Of a stretch of 64,000 nucleotides of DNA, positions 1 to 12,862 are shown one piece after another; the stretch's first letter is position 1; each line of letters starts with the position of its first letter. This DNA comes from Dipetalonema caudispina (taxonomy: Eukaryota > Nematoda > Chromadorea > Rhabditida > Onchocercidae): NCBI GenBank assembly GCA_013365325.1, contig JABVXV010000032.1, positions 62,001-126,000 of the forward strand. Direction: 5' to 3'. A model generated the notes under the pieces. The model saw only the letters and a list, made by a program, of their open reading frames with translations. It did no database searches and was not told the origin of the DNA. A program made the position numbers and the translations under genes.

Positions 1-335
1 TAATATTTCTTTTATTCATCATTAAAGCACGTATTTTAAATAAGATCTGTTTTGCGGTAGTAACCGTTGTGCTTATGTGCGCGGCAATATTAGTGTTACT
101 TGTAGATCATATAATAGAGTCAGGGTATGGTCCTGGAACCTTCAACGTTTGGAATACATTCTTGAAAGCTGGTGAAAACTGCACATGTGAACAAAGTTTG
201 GTTTTTCGTTTGTTTAATACTCGAAGTCATAAAAAAGTGATAAATTGTGAGTGTCATTTACGAATTTATACTATGAACTATCCAAGTGAAACACTCTCTG
301 CGACTGATACAAAGATAGTGAACTACTTTTGGTAG
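1..335 (+). CDS. Possible C-terminal part of a membrane protein, cut by window edge
   Basis: An open frame runs from the window edge to a TAG at 333-335. It encodes a strongly hydrophobic segment at about 45-115 (ICFAVVTVVLMCAAILVLLV), followed by a polar, cysteine-containing stretch with one N-glycosylation-type sequon (NCTC). This would suit a single membrane anchor with an extracellular tail. I do not recognise the family, and no upstream exon is visible. Donor-like GT sites occur inside the frame, so the true exon may end before 335. It could also be a chance open frame; the length (about 110 codons) and the coherent hydrophobic block are the only support. Confidence 0.3.
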   Translation, partial: IFLLFIIKARILNKICFAVVTVVLMCAAILVLLVDHIIESGYGPGTFNVWNTFLKAGENCTCEQSLVFRLFNTRSHKKVINCECHLRIYTMNYPSETLSATDTKIVNYFW

Positions 336-3300
336 AGTGATTGAAGTAGTAGGGTACAAGCATTAGATTCCAATTGCAAATACTTAATGCTTATATTATT
401 ATTAACCCTCTTCTGCCGACCGCTGTGCTCAGTTCGAAAATTCCAACCCTTGTTCCATAACGAATGGAAATCCAAACGTTCAATAAAGGCCGAGATATAA
501 CATGTTCGTGAAATTCTCTTCATTGAAAAGTGCATGCCAAAATACGGTTGTAACGCTTAAATCATGCGCTTTTTTATGTGAAATTATAAGGCTAGTACAA
601 TTTCAGTGTTGAGGCCACGTTTGTTCCTGAGAAGCGTGTTTGCAAAGTATTAGTTGAGGTTACTTACGTGTAGTTCTTTTAATACTTACTGTGGTATAAT
701 TGTGCCAATTCTACCTAAGGCATACAGGGTATCAGGAATCTTTGACCACAATTTTAATTTACTTTGCTGGGATCATAGTTTCTGTTATAAAATAATTTCC
801 GAAATACAGCTGGACCTCTGCAGTTTTGTTATTCACTAGTCTTCTTACGATGTGAATCAATTTCAGTATTCAGCTTGGTTCCTAAAAAATGCGATAGCGT
901 GAAATCATAAAATATCTGAATAGCAGGTGTGGAAGATAAAAAATGTGGGACCTAGTATTTATAAGCTCGAAGTTCCTGTTGATTTTGAACACAGATCACA
1001 AGAATTCCGTTGGTCTGTTCCTTCTCCGACCGAGTACTGTGTACGGCAAAACAGAGAATCACGAGACTGAATAAAGTTATTTGACTCTACGATTTCATCG
1101 GAGGATTGCTCAGAGAGATTGAATTGATTCCCAAAATGTAATTAAACCTCCTTTAGTCCTCTTTTAAGAGATAGATTGCTTTAAACTCGTTGCATCCGAT
1201 TAGTTTCGCACTTGCTTGTTGCTCAAAAAATCCCTACGAATAAAATGAATCTGTAATAAAAAAATAGTCGGATATTTTTTTCTCTTACTTTGGAGGATAA
1301 TTACACTTCATTAGCATCTCGAACATTCTGGGTTAAAATGAAGTAGTCAGAAATCCCTGGTACTTGGATTTATTTTAGCGACCCTATTAAAAGAATTTCT
1401 ATATCAGGTATTTCTCAAGATCAAAAATTTTCAAAAAGTTCAAAGAACGCTTCAAACCTCTCACAACTTTTCTCACCAATTTATATCATTCTTGTTAGGA
1501 TGAATTTGATTCCTAAACACAGAGCAATCAATAAAGAAACATTCGAACCGGTAAGTTTTTGTCAATAATTTCCACTTTAAAAGACCTTGAAAGGAAGAGG
1601 AGTGAAGAGACGCAATCGTTAATAAGGAGGTGAAATCAGGAAATAATGCGAAATTACTGTCTAAATCATCGGTTTACTCAATGAAATACCGTTTTATCTT
1701 TTTTTTTTTCTCTTTGTTCTCTTCCTCATGCATCCGGAATCGTTGATTTCAGATAATTGAACCATTGGAGTTCTTCAATTATTGAGTAGTTATAATATAA
1801 GAGACGATCAAAGACTTTGAGGTGAAAGTTCCATATGGATTTGATATTTCAGATCAACAAACACTAATCTATTGCAACCAAGCATTATAGACTTTATAAT
1901 TTTCTTCCTATCTTACTTAATGCGCATACTTTAGTCCATATTTAATGTTTAAAAACTTCGGATCGTTATTTGAAATGCTATAAGCTGTCGCTTGAAAATT
2001 TCAAAATAGTGCAGTTGTTATAGAAGTTCTTCAGTTATACTTATTATAAAAGCCAGGTGCCAATGCAAACTTCATTCACTAGCTGAGAACTTGCTAATTT
2101 TGTGTTAAATGAATTTTAAGCTTAAATAAAAGATAGTTTTTGAACAAATAATCATCATTATTTATCATCCAACTTATTATTTGGATGACCTAGTATGGCT
2201 AGTTTTTCCTTGCATTTAATAGAAATTTTCTAAATTTACCTATCTAAGTTTTGGCAAAATAAGCTCATAATCGATTACAACTGCATAAGAAAACTCAAAA
2301 AAAAATGTCTGCAATCTGAAAATCAACAGCTGCTCAATATCCTCAAGTGATTTAGATTGCCATTGTAACAATTCATCTTTTAGTTCCGCTAATGCAATTC
2401 AACAATTTTTGCCAATGCATTCAGTCGTTTGGAATTTTGGACAATCTTTTAAAAGTATTCAGAACCTTTTGATGTTGCTTTTAAGTATGCGTGTAACTGA
2501 ACGGTTCAGTAAATGAGCGTAAAACGTGATTTATGAGTCGTCGATAACTTGGCCGGCTTATTTAGATTCTTTTTAAATACGATATTAATTACTGTCTTAA
2601 ACATCTTAAAATTATCCAATATTTTGAATTCTGGCATTTCTTTGGAAATAAGCAATGAGAATTTTAGTGATTAACTTGCACAAAATAACGATGTTATTAT
2701 ATTAAATATATATAAATGTAGGAAATTGTTGACTGAAAAAACAAATGTATTATAGAAGCAATAATGTTGATGGATGGCAGTGAACCGGTCCTAAAAGCGT
2801 TGGAGCTGTTTGTATGAATTCATTACAATCTGTAAATGTGATACTTCGAATTGAATACATTCATTCTAGCTTCCTTCCATTAACTTCCCCATCTGCTTAT
2901 ACATTTTTGTAAACTTATTTTCCACAACTTCTCCCTGAAATTTTATTATTGACAGTAGTGACAACAGTAGCTGAGTAAATTTAAAAAAAGCTTCCGAATT
3001 ATTCTCTTAAAGCTTTATGTTTGCAAGTAAATTCACTAGTCTATATATTTATTACTTCCGGAAGCTAATAATTTAATTTATGTACCATCGGGTCAAAAAC
3101 CAAAAAAATGTCGGCTATGTTCGTTAAAATCAATTTTTATTTTCATTTAAGACAAGACTTTATTTATGATGAATATCAAACATTCGAAAAACTTATTTAC
3201 TCATCTCTTTACATTAATCATTTTCCTGAACATTCACAAAATTGCTGGATAAAGTGCTGGATATGATTTGAATGTTGGTTATACCAACATATAAAGCTTT

Positions 3301-4286
3301 TGTAATTGACGCTTATTGAAAAATCGATCTCATTTCCTCTTTTCCTTTTCTTTCTTTTATTTACATCTCATTAAGGACATTTAGACATTCAGGAACATTT
3401 AGGACTGTGCTTATTTGTTAACCAATCAATAACAGCATTACATTTGACTCGATATTCGATAGCAGAACCACCAAGTAGAATGGAGCCTTTATAATAATTT
3501 AGGGGCCATCTGGACCTTTCATCCAGAATTTAGTATTCTTCCTGCAAACATTTCGAAAATCAAAATCCCCAGTTGTATACATTTAGTAAATCTTAAGTTA
3601 AAAATTTAGTTTTGAAGGTAAGATGAAAAAAGTAAGGAATATTTTTTTATATAACAAATGTTATGCGAAATATCGATAGCACGAATTTCTTCCCAGAAGC
3701 GTTTTAAAAAGTTCAAAAGATCCGTAATATAATGTGCCAGTCTTTCTCCCAAATAATTGCTTATCAGCTTTGTGGGTGCTGTAAAAAATTTTCCAATGAT
3801 TTATCATCAGAACTATTTTACATTCTTCACGTTTGGTAAACTGCTCATAGCTTTTCTTTGTAATTAAATAAATGTCATGTACATCTGCTTCGTCGATTCA
3901 CTTTGAATTATGTTTTGAAATCATTACGACTCTGAATATGATTTTTGAAAATATTGCAACAATCTATCGTCGATGACGCTCCCTTAGATAAAAAAACGGA
4001 TTACTTATTAGTAACTACGACAGAAATGCAAATAAAATTTGTCATTAAGCATCAGCTTAAGATCACACTTTTTATCATGATAATAAATTTTACATCTACT
4101 TCGTTCATTTTGGAAACAAACTGCCTGGATTTATAGAAAAGAAGTGAATTTTCGACAATTTTTCGTTTCTTCCCTAACAATTAAAGATTTCGTCTCATGA
4201 ATTGATGTACATTTTTGAACTATGAAAGCAAATTTATTCCTCAAGAATAATATCTGAATCATTTCAAAATTCCAAGTACTGTTTTC
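336..4286. other. Intergenic or upstream region with no gene seen
   Basis: About 4 kb of AT-rich sequence with only short scattered open frames and no family similarity I can recognise. I looked here for the leucine-rich-repeat exons expected upstream of a standard peroxidasin and found none. It probably contains the promoter of the peroxidasin gene. Confidence 0.5.
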
Positions 4287-4289
4287 AGG
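4287..4289 (+). promoter_or_regulatory. Candidate spliced-leader acceptor of the peroxidasin gene
   Basis: The acceptor gttttcag ends at 4288, and a single G separates it from the ATG at 4290. A pyrimidine-rich acceptor this close to a signal-peptide-encoding ATG is typical of nematode trans-spliced mRNAs. It could instead be an internal cis acceptor if the gene has more 5' exons. Confidence 0.55.
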
Positions 4290-7200
4290 ATGTTGCTGAT
4301 TTTCTTACTTGTATTTGTTGATTCTGGAGCATCAGACAGGTTTGTTATATTTATAAACTCCGAAATCATTGATTTTCCTGAGCAATGTTTTCGAACTGAT
4401 GCAAATTTCTGAACGATCAATATACAGTTCTTGAACTTTCAATTTATAATACCAATATATTATAGTAACTATCGTGGACAGCAGCGTCTGGAACGTGTGC
4501 CGCATTTTCTATCCGCTCCACCTAACAGTAGTTTCCGTGAAGGTTCAGCTGTTCAACTTACTTGTGAAGCAACAGGTATGAAAAATACAGTTCTTACATT
4601 TTGAAGATAAATTTTTATAAATTAGAAATAAGACTTTTTCATAGTCAAATACACAACGAATCAGCTATGGTAAACATTTAGTTGTACTAGCTTATCAGTA
4701 TAATGCTCTCCTTAGAATTATACTGTAGCTGCAAAGGACCAAAGGTCATTGCTATGTTTGAAACAATGATTTCAAGCGGAAATATGACTTTCGATGGTGG
4801 CATTTACTTCTTCATAATGATAGCAGTTGAGTATTGAATGATGAGAAAGCGATGTTAGCGTTAGCATATCAATATTATTAGGATTTCTAATACTAAAATT
4901 TACACGCCAAGGGTCCTGCTCAATATGCAACGACTGATTACAGAAATAGATCAATTTGGGTGATTGAAACAAATCCTATTGATGTAAAAGAGATGAATGT
5001 AGGATCTGGTTAACATTACAATTCACCATGAAAAATAGTACTCCTTAGAAAGTTCAGGAACAAATCTACATCCATCGTATTGATCTTCGTAGGATCATGC
5101 TGATATTCAAAAAGAGGATATAGATTTATTTCTGAATTGAGGTACTTCTCAGCTAGTCTCGCGGTTTTTGACACCAATGAGACTCGATTTTAGCATATAA
5201 GATTGAATTAATAAATTCCACTTTTAATTTCCTGGTTCGATTATGTTAATTTTTCAAATATAAAAAATTCTAAGCTATGCCGAGACCAGTGACAACTTGG
5301 TATTTCAAAGATGAACAAATTCGTCCAACTCACAAGTATTCATTAAATTTGGACAGTTCTGTACTCAACATCTATCCATTCCAGAAAAGCGATGTTGGGA
5401 AGTAAGTTTCCCATGCAAATGATTTCCATGGATTGCTGATACTAATATTTCTTTCTTGTTTTGCTTCCTGTCCTTTCGCAGAAACCTTGAATTTGTAACA
5501 AATAATTCACTGATTTGAGATGCTAATTTTAATAGCAAAGAAAGATGACCAATAACTCTCATGTACTTCTCGAAATCAAACTCGTGATCATGGGAATTCG
5601 AAAAAAAAAAAGCTCATTAGGCTGAAACATGTCATATGCGCTAAATTTGCATCCTTGTGAAAATTTTACAACGAAAAAAAAAAAAATTTTACAACGAAAT
5701 TCGCGATGTGAGGAACGATTACGAGAGAATATCATTAATAATAAAAACCTGTTTCTGAATATTTCCGTGATTTAAGGCACGATATAGTCGTAGTCAGGAT
5801 GCAGAATCTTTACGAGGAATTACATCAGGGAGAGTAGACAAATGAGGAAAGGGGAAGCAAGGAGAAAGTAGAGAGAGCAGAGCAATTTTTAATTGAGAAG
5901 TTTTCAAATTTAGCCGTTGTTTTATTGGGAATCATTGTTCGGCTCACTTACAAATTATTTATTAATCAAATTATCCGCCACGACTATGGTGTTTTTTATT
6001 GTGCTAATACTCATTTTAACTCAGTACTCTTCTTGCTTAAGACATTTTTACTTCGAAATTGCTAATGCAAATCGTTATTTAAGTGATTCAGATATGTTTG
6101 TGTAGCGAGCAATCGAAATGGTCAAGTTCAACACTCTTTCGAGTTGCAAATCCTCAACAACTCAGCTCCACTTATTGTGGATAGTCCGGAATCAAAAGTA
6201 GTTAATCCAGGTGAACAGGTTACTTTCGTTTGCCGAGTTGCCGGACAGCCACCCCCATCCATAAAATGGTACTTCAATGATGTGGAAATATCGCACGACG
6301 ATCTACATATTGAGGTTTTTAAATTCTAATTCGTTTTTTCAAATTACAATCTGTAAATTGTTTCATATTCATTGTTATCTTCAAAAAATTCAGGATTTCT
6401 ACAGTAATTATAAAAAAATACATGGAGATTTTGATAGATATGATAAAAGCTAATTTAAGTTAACACAACGAGATAACGAGCTGACAATAATTCATGTTAC
6501 CCGAGAAGATGAAGGTGTTTATCAATGTATTGCACGCAATGTTCTGGGAATTACGAGCGCTAATGCAACCCTTAAAGTTTACCTACCAAATCAACAAGTT
6601 CTAGATGAATCTTTAACCAGTGAAGTTCTCAAAAATATTGTCAAAGAAGCTAAAGAAAAGGTTGACAGGTTAAACTTCAATAAAATTCCATGAAATGCTC
6701 AAGTCTTAACTCGATTTTTGCTCCAAATCTTTTAATCGGTTTCACTGATTTCAATCCGAGAATTTTAATCCTATCAATATTCTTTTGAGACGGATTCCAG
6801 TTTTAGAGCAATAAATCAGTCAAAATCATTAATTAACATTGGTGAAATGTCACCATGGGAATTCATGAAAACGTTTAAATTCAACGTACCACAAAATGCT
6901 GCTCTCACCAAAGCACGAGAAATCTATGAACAAAGCTTATTGCTTGTCCAACAATATGTTCGTGATGGTAGGTTAATAGCTCATTTATTTTGCAACTGTT
7001 TTCGTTCGGTTAAAATTTGATCATTCTAGTCCTTTAGGTTTAAAATTTTCAACTGATCAGTTGCCAACAAATTTCTCCTTTGAATCCGTTCTGGCTGTGT
7101 CGAATATTCAAACAATTATGGAACTTTCCGGTTGCGTAACTGGACCATTCCGAAATCCGTGTACTGACATGTGTCTTTACGCCAAATACAGGTTTCAAGA

Positions 7201-10200
7201 AAAAAAATTAAAATTTTTGATGTTGTTGAAAGTTATTTTGTGATCTCTTCGGATTGATGCGATCTTTTATACATACTTCAAGTTTTTTTCAAAATAAGTG
7301 AAAACATATTCCTTCAATGTCTTAAAGGACATACGATGGACAGTGCAATAACATGGAGCATCAGTTTTGGGGAGTTGCACAGACACCATTTCGCCGAAAT
7401 TTACCTCCTATCTATGAGAATGGTTTCAATACGCCAGTTGGATGGAATCCTGAAAAACTTTATTTTGGATTCAAGAAACCAAATCCACGACTTGTTTCTA
7501 TGAAGATCATCTCAACGGAAGAAATAACCCCGCACTTTGGTTATACGGCCATGATGAAACAGTGGGGACAATTTTTGGGTACTTATAGCAAATCAGTTAT
7601 CGCGAAGTCCTATTTAGTCAAGTACTTCGAACTTTAAATATCCAGCATATTTCTTCATTTTACAGCACATGACATCGAGCAAACAGCACCTGGCCTGGCA
7701 CGCCAAACTTACATGAAAGGTGCAATATGTAATAAAACTTGCGAAAACTTGGATCCGTGTTACAATGTCCCAATGCCTTCTGAGGACCCTCGTATGCAGG
7801 GCGAGTGAGCTTTTTTCAAGTAGTAAATTAAAGAATCTGGGACTTGTTCTGTATTTGTTTAGATTGGTGGTGATTTATGAAACAAACAAATCTGATAAAA
7901 AAAAGCATATTGCTTGGTTTTCCATTTCTTTTTGTCAGTAATAGTGTTATCTCTAAACGGAATTTTATTTTTCAAGTTTAGGAAAAAGCCTGAAATCTCA
8001 TGTATTGAGGTGGAGCGATCTAGTGCAACTTGTGGTTCCGGTCAAACTGGTCCTATTTACCGACAACTTACCTATCGTGAGCAAATGAACATTGTGAGTT
8101 CGCTATTGCTTACAATCCGATATGGAAAAAGTATGATCAAAAATATATAAAATTATCCATGTAAAAGATGTCAGTTATTTTTCCAGTTACATGAAGTATC
8201 TCAAATAAACATAGATTTGGTTATGTATAAGAAAATTCTTAGAACTGCTCTATAACGATTGATTTCTCTAAAAATTTGATAATTTAAGCGTATATTTCAA
8301 ATCCTATTTTTCAAGTTGACTGCCTTCATCGATGGATCTGGTATCTACGGAAGTGCAGAAGTGGACGCATTAGATTTACGTGATTTATTTGGTGATCATG
8401 GATTGCTAAGATTTGATATTGTATCAGAAACTCAGAAGCCATATTTACCGTTTGAGCGCGAGTCATCCATGGAATGTCGCCGTAATCGTTCTCATGAAAA
8501 TCCAATCAGTTGTTTTTTAGCCGGTGATTATCGAGCCAATGAACAGGCTGGTGTTATATATTGGGGGGTGGCCGAATTTAACAAACATTTATAATAATTT
8601 ATAGAAATTGTAATCATTAATAGAAATAATCAGACATTGACTTTCCTGTCTGGTAGCCCGGAACTAAAAATGGAAAAAAAAATTGAGGATGAAGAAGAGT
8701 TGAAGAATATTACATGTTAGGTTTATTGGTGTAGATCACTACTTGTGTGGAATTCAAAAATCTACCTTTTCATTAAAAATCTTCAAGATTCAAAAACTCA
8801 ATTCTTTAGCAACCAGATTTTAGATTAAACTTTGAAGAATCGTTTGATGTACAGATGAGGCTTTCTGAATAACTTTCTTTAGTATTAATGCAATTTTCAG
8901 GGTTATATTTTATCTAAATTATGTTGCATGTATAGTAATTATAGCTAGCATTGCTTAGTATGCATACATTATGGCTTCGAGAACACAATCGCATTGCGAC
9001 GAAATTTCTGGAAATAAATCCGCACTGGGATGGTGAGACTATATATCAAGAAACAAGGAAGCTTATCGGAGCTATGTTACAAGTTATTACCTACGAACAC
9101 TGGCTGCCTAAAGTGCTTGGACCGGTTCGATTTTAACTTTTTAAGTAAACTACATTCGATTTCGGAAAAAATCTGAAGCGTAGTCTTCAAAACAGTTATC
9201 TTAGGATGGATACGCAGAACTTATTGGGCCATACAAAGGATATGATTCAGAAGTGAACCCTACCTTGGCTAATAGCTTCTCGGCTGCTGCTTTACGATTC
9301 GGACATACAATTGTCAATCCAATTTTATATCGCCTGGATAAAAATTTTGAACCGATCAAAGAAGGTTTGTCAATAAAGTTTGAACTGTAATCTTCGATGA
9401 CTATTTCTGGAATGTTTTCAGTGAGTTTAGGAAGTTTAGTTCATATTTTGTATATCCTTAACTGAAACACAGAATGCATTTGCAGGTCATATACCACTAC
9501 ATGAGGCTTTCTTTGCTCCTGAACGATTACTATCAGAAGGCGGAATTGATCCACTATTGCGGGGATTGTTCGCAATGCCCATGAAGACTCCTAAGGGACA
9601 ACAACTAGTAAACAAGGAATTGACACATAAACTATTCAGCCGTGTCGAAGAAGTATGTCGTAGATTGGTAATTTATAAAATACTATTATTACATATAAAT
9701 ATACAAACTGCATTCAGCGATTTTTTACAATATTTTAGTCCATGTACGATCTGGCAACAATCAACATTCAACGCGGCCGTGATCACGGGTTGCCCGGGTT
9801 TGTCCAATCGCTAATAATTTTGCTGGACGTGAGCTGCAGGCTGATTGAATGATGAAAGCGGAGAAATTTTACCAGATTCACAAAAGATTTCTACAATTTA
9901 ATTTCCAAAATCTACATATTTTCAAAAGTGCGCTTTCCAAAGAGAGTGAGCTAAGTGTTATCTTCTTATTTCCAGAAATTTGGCTGGAATGATACCATTT
10001 AGTAAGATTAAGTTAGTTCATTACAACCCATTTTAGAAATTTACCATCCTTATTGTGAAACCTGATCCCTTATAAAATGAAAAAACTTGATTTAGAAGAT
10101 ACTTTAAGGTATGTTGCATTCCGACGTTGGTGCAACTTCAGCGTTCCAGAGACATGGGATGATTTAACAGATGATATACCGGATGACGGTATACGTGCTA

Positions 10201-11320
10201 AGCTCAAAGAACTCTACGGACACCCTGGTCAATTTCCGCTTTCAAATTCAAAGCCAGTACTCGCGATTTTTAATCCTCTAACTTCCATTTCTCGCTGAGA
10301 GATAGAACTGTATATTTGAGTATTCTTCTTTTCATTACTTGCCTAGAAGGGAAACGGGTGATTTACTATTTTGAGGCAATATTGATTTATGGGTGGGCTT
10401 AATTTTGGAACGACGATTAGCTGGAGCTTTGGTCGGGCCAACAATTGGATGCATCATTGGAGACCAGTTCAGGCGCTTACGTACAGGAGATCGTTTTTGG
10501 TTTGTTTAATTTTAAAACCTGTTTAATTCTAGAAAATATGGATAATTTCCCAGAATGATTTCTTTAAACATTTAAACAATTCTGGAAAATTTTATGACGA
10601 TTACAGGTATGAAAACGAAGGTGTTTTTACACCTTTACAACTTCAGCAAATTCGGAAGACGACACTAGCAGCTGTGTTGTGTAACAATGGTGATCACATT
10701 GATCGCATACAGGTATTCTTTGGCAAGTTTTTCCTAGAATTTCTAAAGAATGTTCTTTCAGGCCACAGAGGATTTCTTGGTAATTCAAAGTTTTTGAACA
10801 GTTTTGCTTTTAGAGAGATGTATTCGAGTACAGAGGGGACCGGTCCATTAAGTTTTACGAAGACTGTGAGATGATACCTCAAATTAATTTAAACGTTTGG
10901 CAGTCATGTTGCGAAAAGGGTTGTGCTTCATCCAGCGTAGAGGAGAGTATAATCCGAAGCAGGTAAACTATATCTTATATTTTTTTGGCTGATCCTTTCT
11001 TAGGAAAAAGAATAGAACTCCATATAGAACAAGGATCTTAATCTAAAACCTTACGGGACCTTCAGGAAACAAAGAGCACATAAGACGTATGAAAGACATA
11101 TGTGCACCGTTGGCGATGGAATGAAAAGAGATGGCGACGTCTGGAAACCGGATCAGTGTACAGTATGTGAATGCAAGGCTCGTCATTCATGGATTTATCT
11201 CTCGAAAATTTGTCATTTTATTGAAGGAATTTTGCAGTCTTGTTCAGAACGTGACCTAGATTTCAGGTTGATCAAATATGGTGTTCCGTTGAAAAAGGAT
11301 GCAAAGAAGCATCAACATAA
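4290..11320 (+). CDS. pxn: Peroxidasin-like heme peroxidase without leucine-rich repeats
   Basis: Secreted matrix peroxidase; the family makes sulfilimine crosslinks in collagen IV of basement membranes. Exons: 4290-4339, 4466-4575, 5275-5401, 6092-6314, 6460-6668, 6801-6967, 7038-7191, 7328-7578, 7666-7804, 7982-8093, 8316-8550, 8949-9124, 9205-9364, 9486-9652, 9739-9797, 10109-10227, 10376-10499, 10607-10712, 10814-10962, 11066-11177, 11267-11320. All phases agree and give 1000 aa. Order: signal peptide ([14 protein letters not shown]), Ig 1 (about 28-113), Ig 2 (about 118-210), peroxidase (about 330-900), VWC (about 958-1000). Visible active-site residues are distal His432 in QFLAHD, Arg587 and Glu590 in DYRANEQ, and proximal His685 in RFGHT; the calcium loop [11 protein letters not shown] is present. 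Oddities: standard peroxidasins carry N-terminal LRRs, absent here; the conserved Asp before the distal His is Ala431; the last intron needs a GC donor. Confidence 0.93.
11178..11266 (+). other. GC-AG intron in the VWC domain of the peroxidasin gene
   Basis: Splicing from GC at 11178 to the acceptor tttcag ending at 11266 restores the VWC cysteine pattern (CTVCECK joined to [12 protein letters not shown]) and a TAA at 11318-11320. The flanking exons are both in phase 0. No GT donor gives this frame. The donor context (AAG|GCTCGT) is weak, and the unspliced frame also stays open to 11387, so an intron-retained C-terminus is a real alternative. Confidence 0.65.
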
Positions 11321-12862
11321 AATGGTACAGAAGTCTTCCGGAATTTCCATACTTATTGTTCCCCTCATGCATTGTTCTTTTACTTAGCACAATTTTTGCA
11401 AAAATTTCATATAATTATATAAATATGCATAAGAGTCCCTTTGCTGAAAAAGCATTTATATTTCGCGATTATGCAAAAAATACTCTGAATAAACCATAAC
11501 TTTATGTATGAAGGGGTTACGTGGATGTACAACATTTCGATTACGTCAACAGCTGAACCACATCACACCATCCAAAATATCAGAAGGATAGTTTATACAA
11601 GCTCACTGAGAAACAGGAGCGGTAAAATATAACCTGTTAAACTGCTGAGTTTTTTTAAATTTATGGAACTTTTAGCACATCTTCATTACAAATCTAGAAG
11701 AGTATCGAGAAGCTATAATAACCTCTTTGAAAAGCCGAGATCTGGTAGGATTTCTCTATTCCCAACTTACCAAAAGAAATCATTTTGATACAATAGTTTG
11801 CCTAGAAGCTCAAAGTAATGAACTACACTGAAGTGGAATTCTGTAAAAGTACAATTAAATTAGAAAATGAAGTACAGATTTCAAATCATTGTACAAATAC
11901 CAGTGGCGCGCTCCGATAAATTATTTACGACAGTTACAAGAGTGAACTGGAAAAAAGGCACACTGAAATAAAATGTAAACTGCAATATAAAACAGGATTT
12001 GAACTACCATTGGAACAAACTGAACAGACATGAACAAATTACACTGTAAACAAATCTTTTCATACATTAAATAAGCAGAAAGGCTAGATACGACACAGCT
12101 CATGCAATGAACTTCCATAAGAGCATAAATTACGGTAGGAAAAGATAATAGTTAAAATACAAAATCCCAGACATATTTTAGCCCAAACATTCTGAATTTT
12201 CTAATTTTCAAGTTTTTAAAATGAAATAAAATTCCACCAAAGAATAGCCAGTATTTATGCTTCATAGACGGTATAAAAGTGTGCAATGTCATGTAAGAGT
12301 TTCCGGATGTTTCATGCTCATCGAGATGGGTCTTCATTACGATGATAATTGGTTCAAACATGAATGGTCCAACTTAGTGTGCGCTAAACGGAACAGTTGA
12401 ATCTGAGAGGAGCTTTACCGAGAACTGGTGCATGTCGCATTAAGCTCTATACCGCAAGAACAGACACTTTATATGAACCTGGTCATTTTAAATTAATCGG
12501 TTGTTTCAACAGTTTGAAAGGACGAAGGCCTACAGTAGAATGGGAAGTATCACTTCAATAATTCCAAAATAAATCTCATAAATTAATCAGTACGTAATGA
12601 AACCCCTATGGAATAATATGCTTGCTGATGAATAAATAATACATGTACAGCTTGTCGCAATAGAAAACGAGTCAATGAACGGCAGATGCTGCCTCATTAC
12701 CTATCATATTCATAGTAGCAGCATATGAATAAACCAATATATGCCAGAGAGACATAAACAGCACTTTCCATTGCGGAAATACAATTTATGCATTAGCATC
12801 CAACCGGAATGACTGTAGCAAAATTCCTACAGTGAATGTATCGGATGAAAATCTTTTCTCAT
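11321..12862. other. Convergent 3' intergenic region
   Basis: Lies between the stop codons of the convergent peroxidasin (+) and bicd-1 (-) genes. An AATAAA near 11486 could serve the peroxidasin mRNA. The remaining sequence has only short open frames and would hold both 3' UTRs. Confidence 0.5.

Noticed and set aside
5659..5699. Short direct repeat AAATTTTACAACGAAA around a poly-A run in a peroxidasin intron
   Set aside because: A small slippage-type duplication in an intron; not of evident significance.
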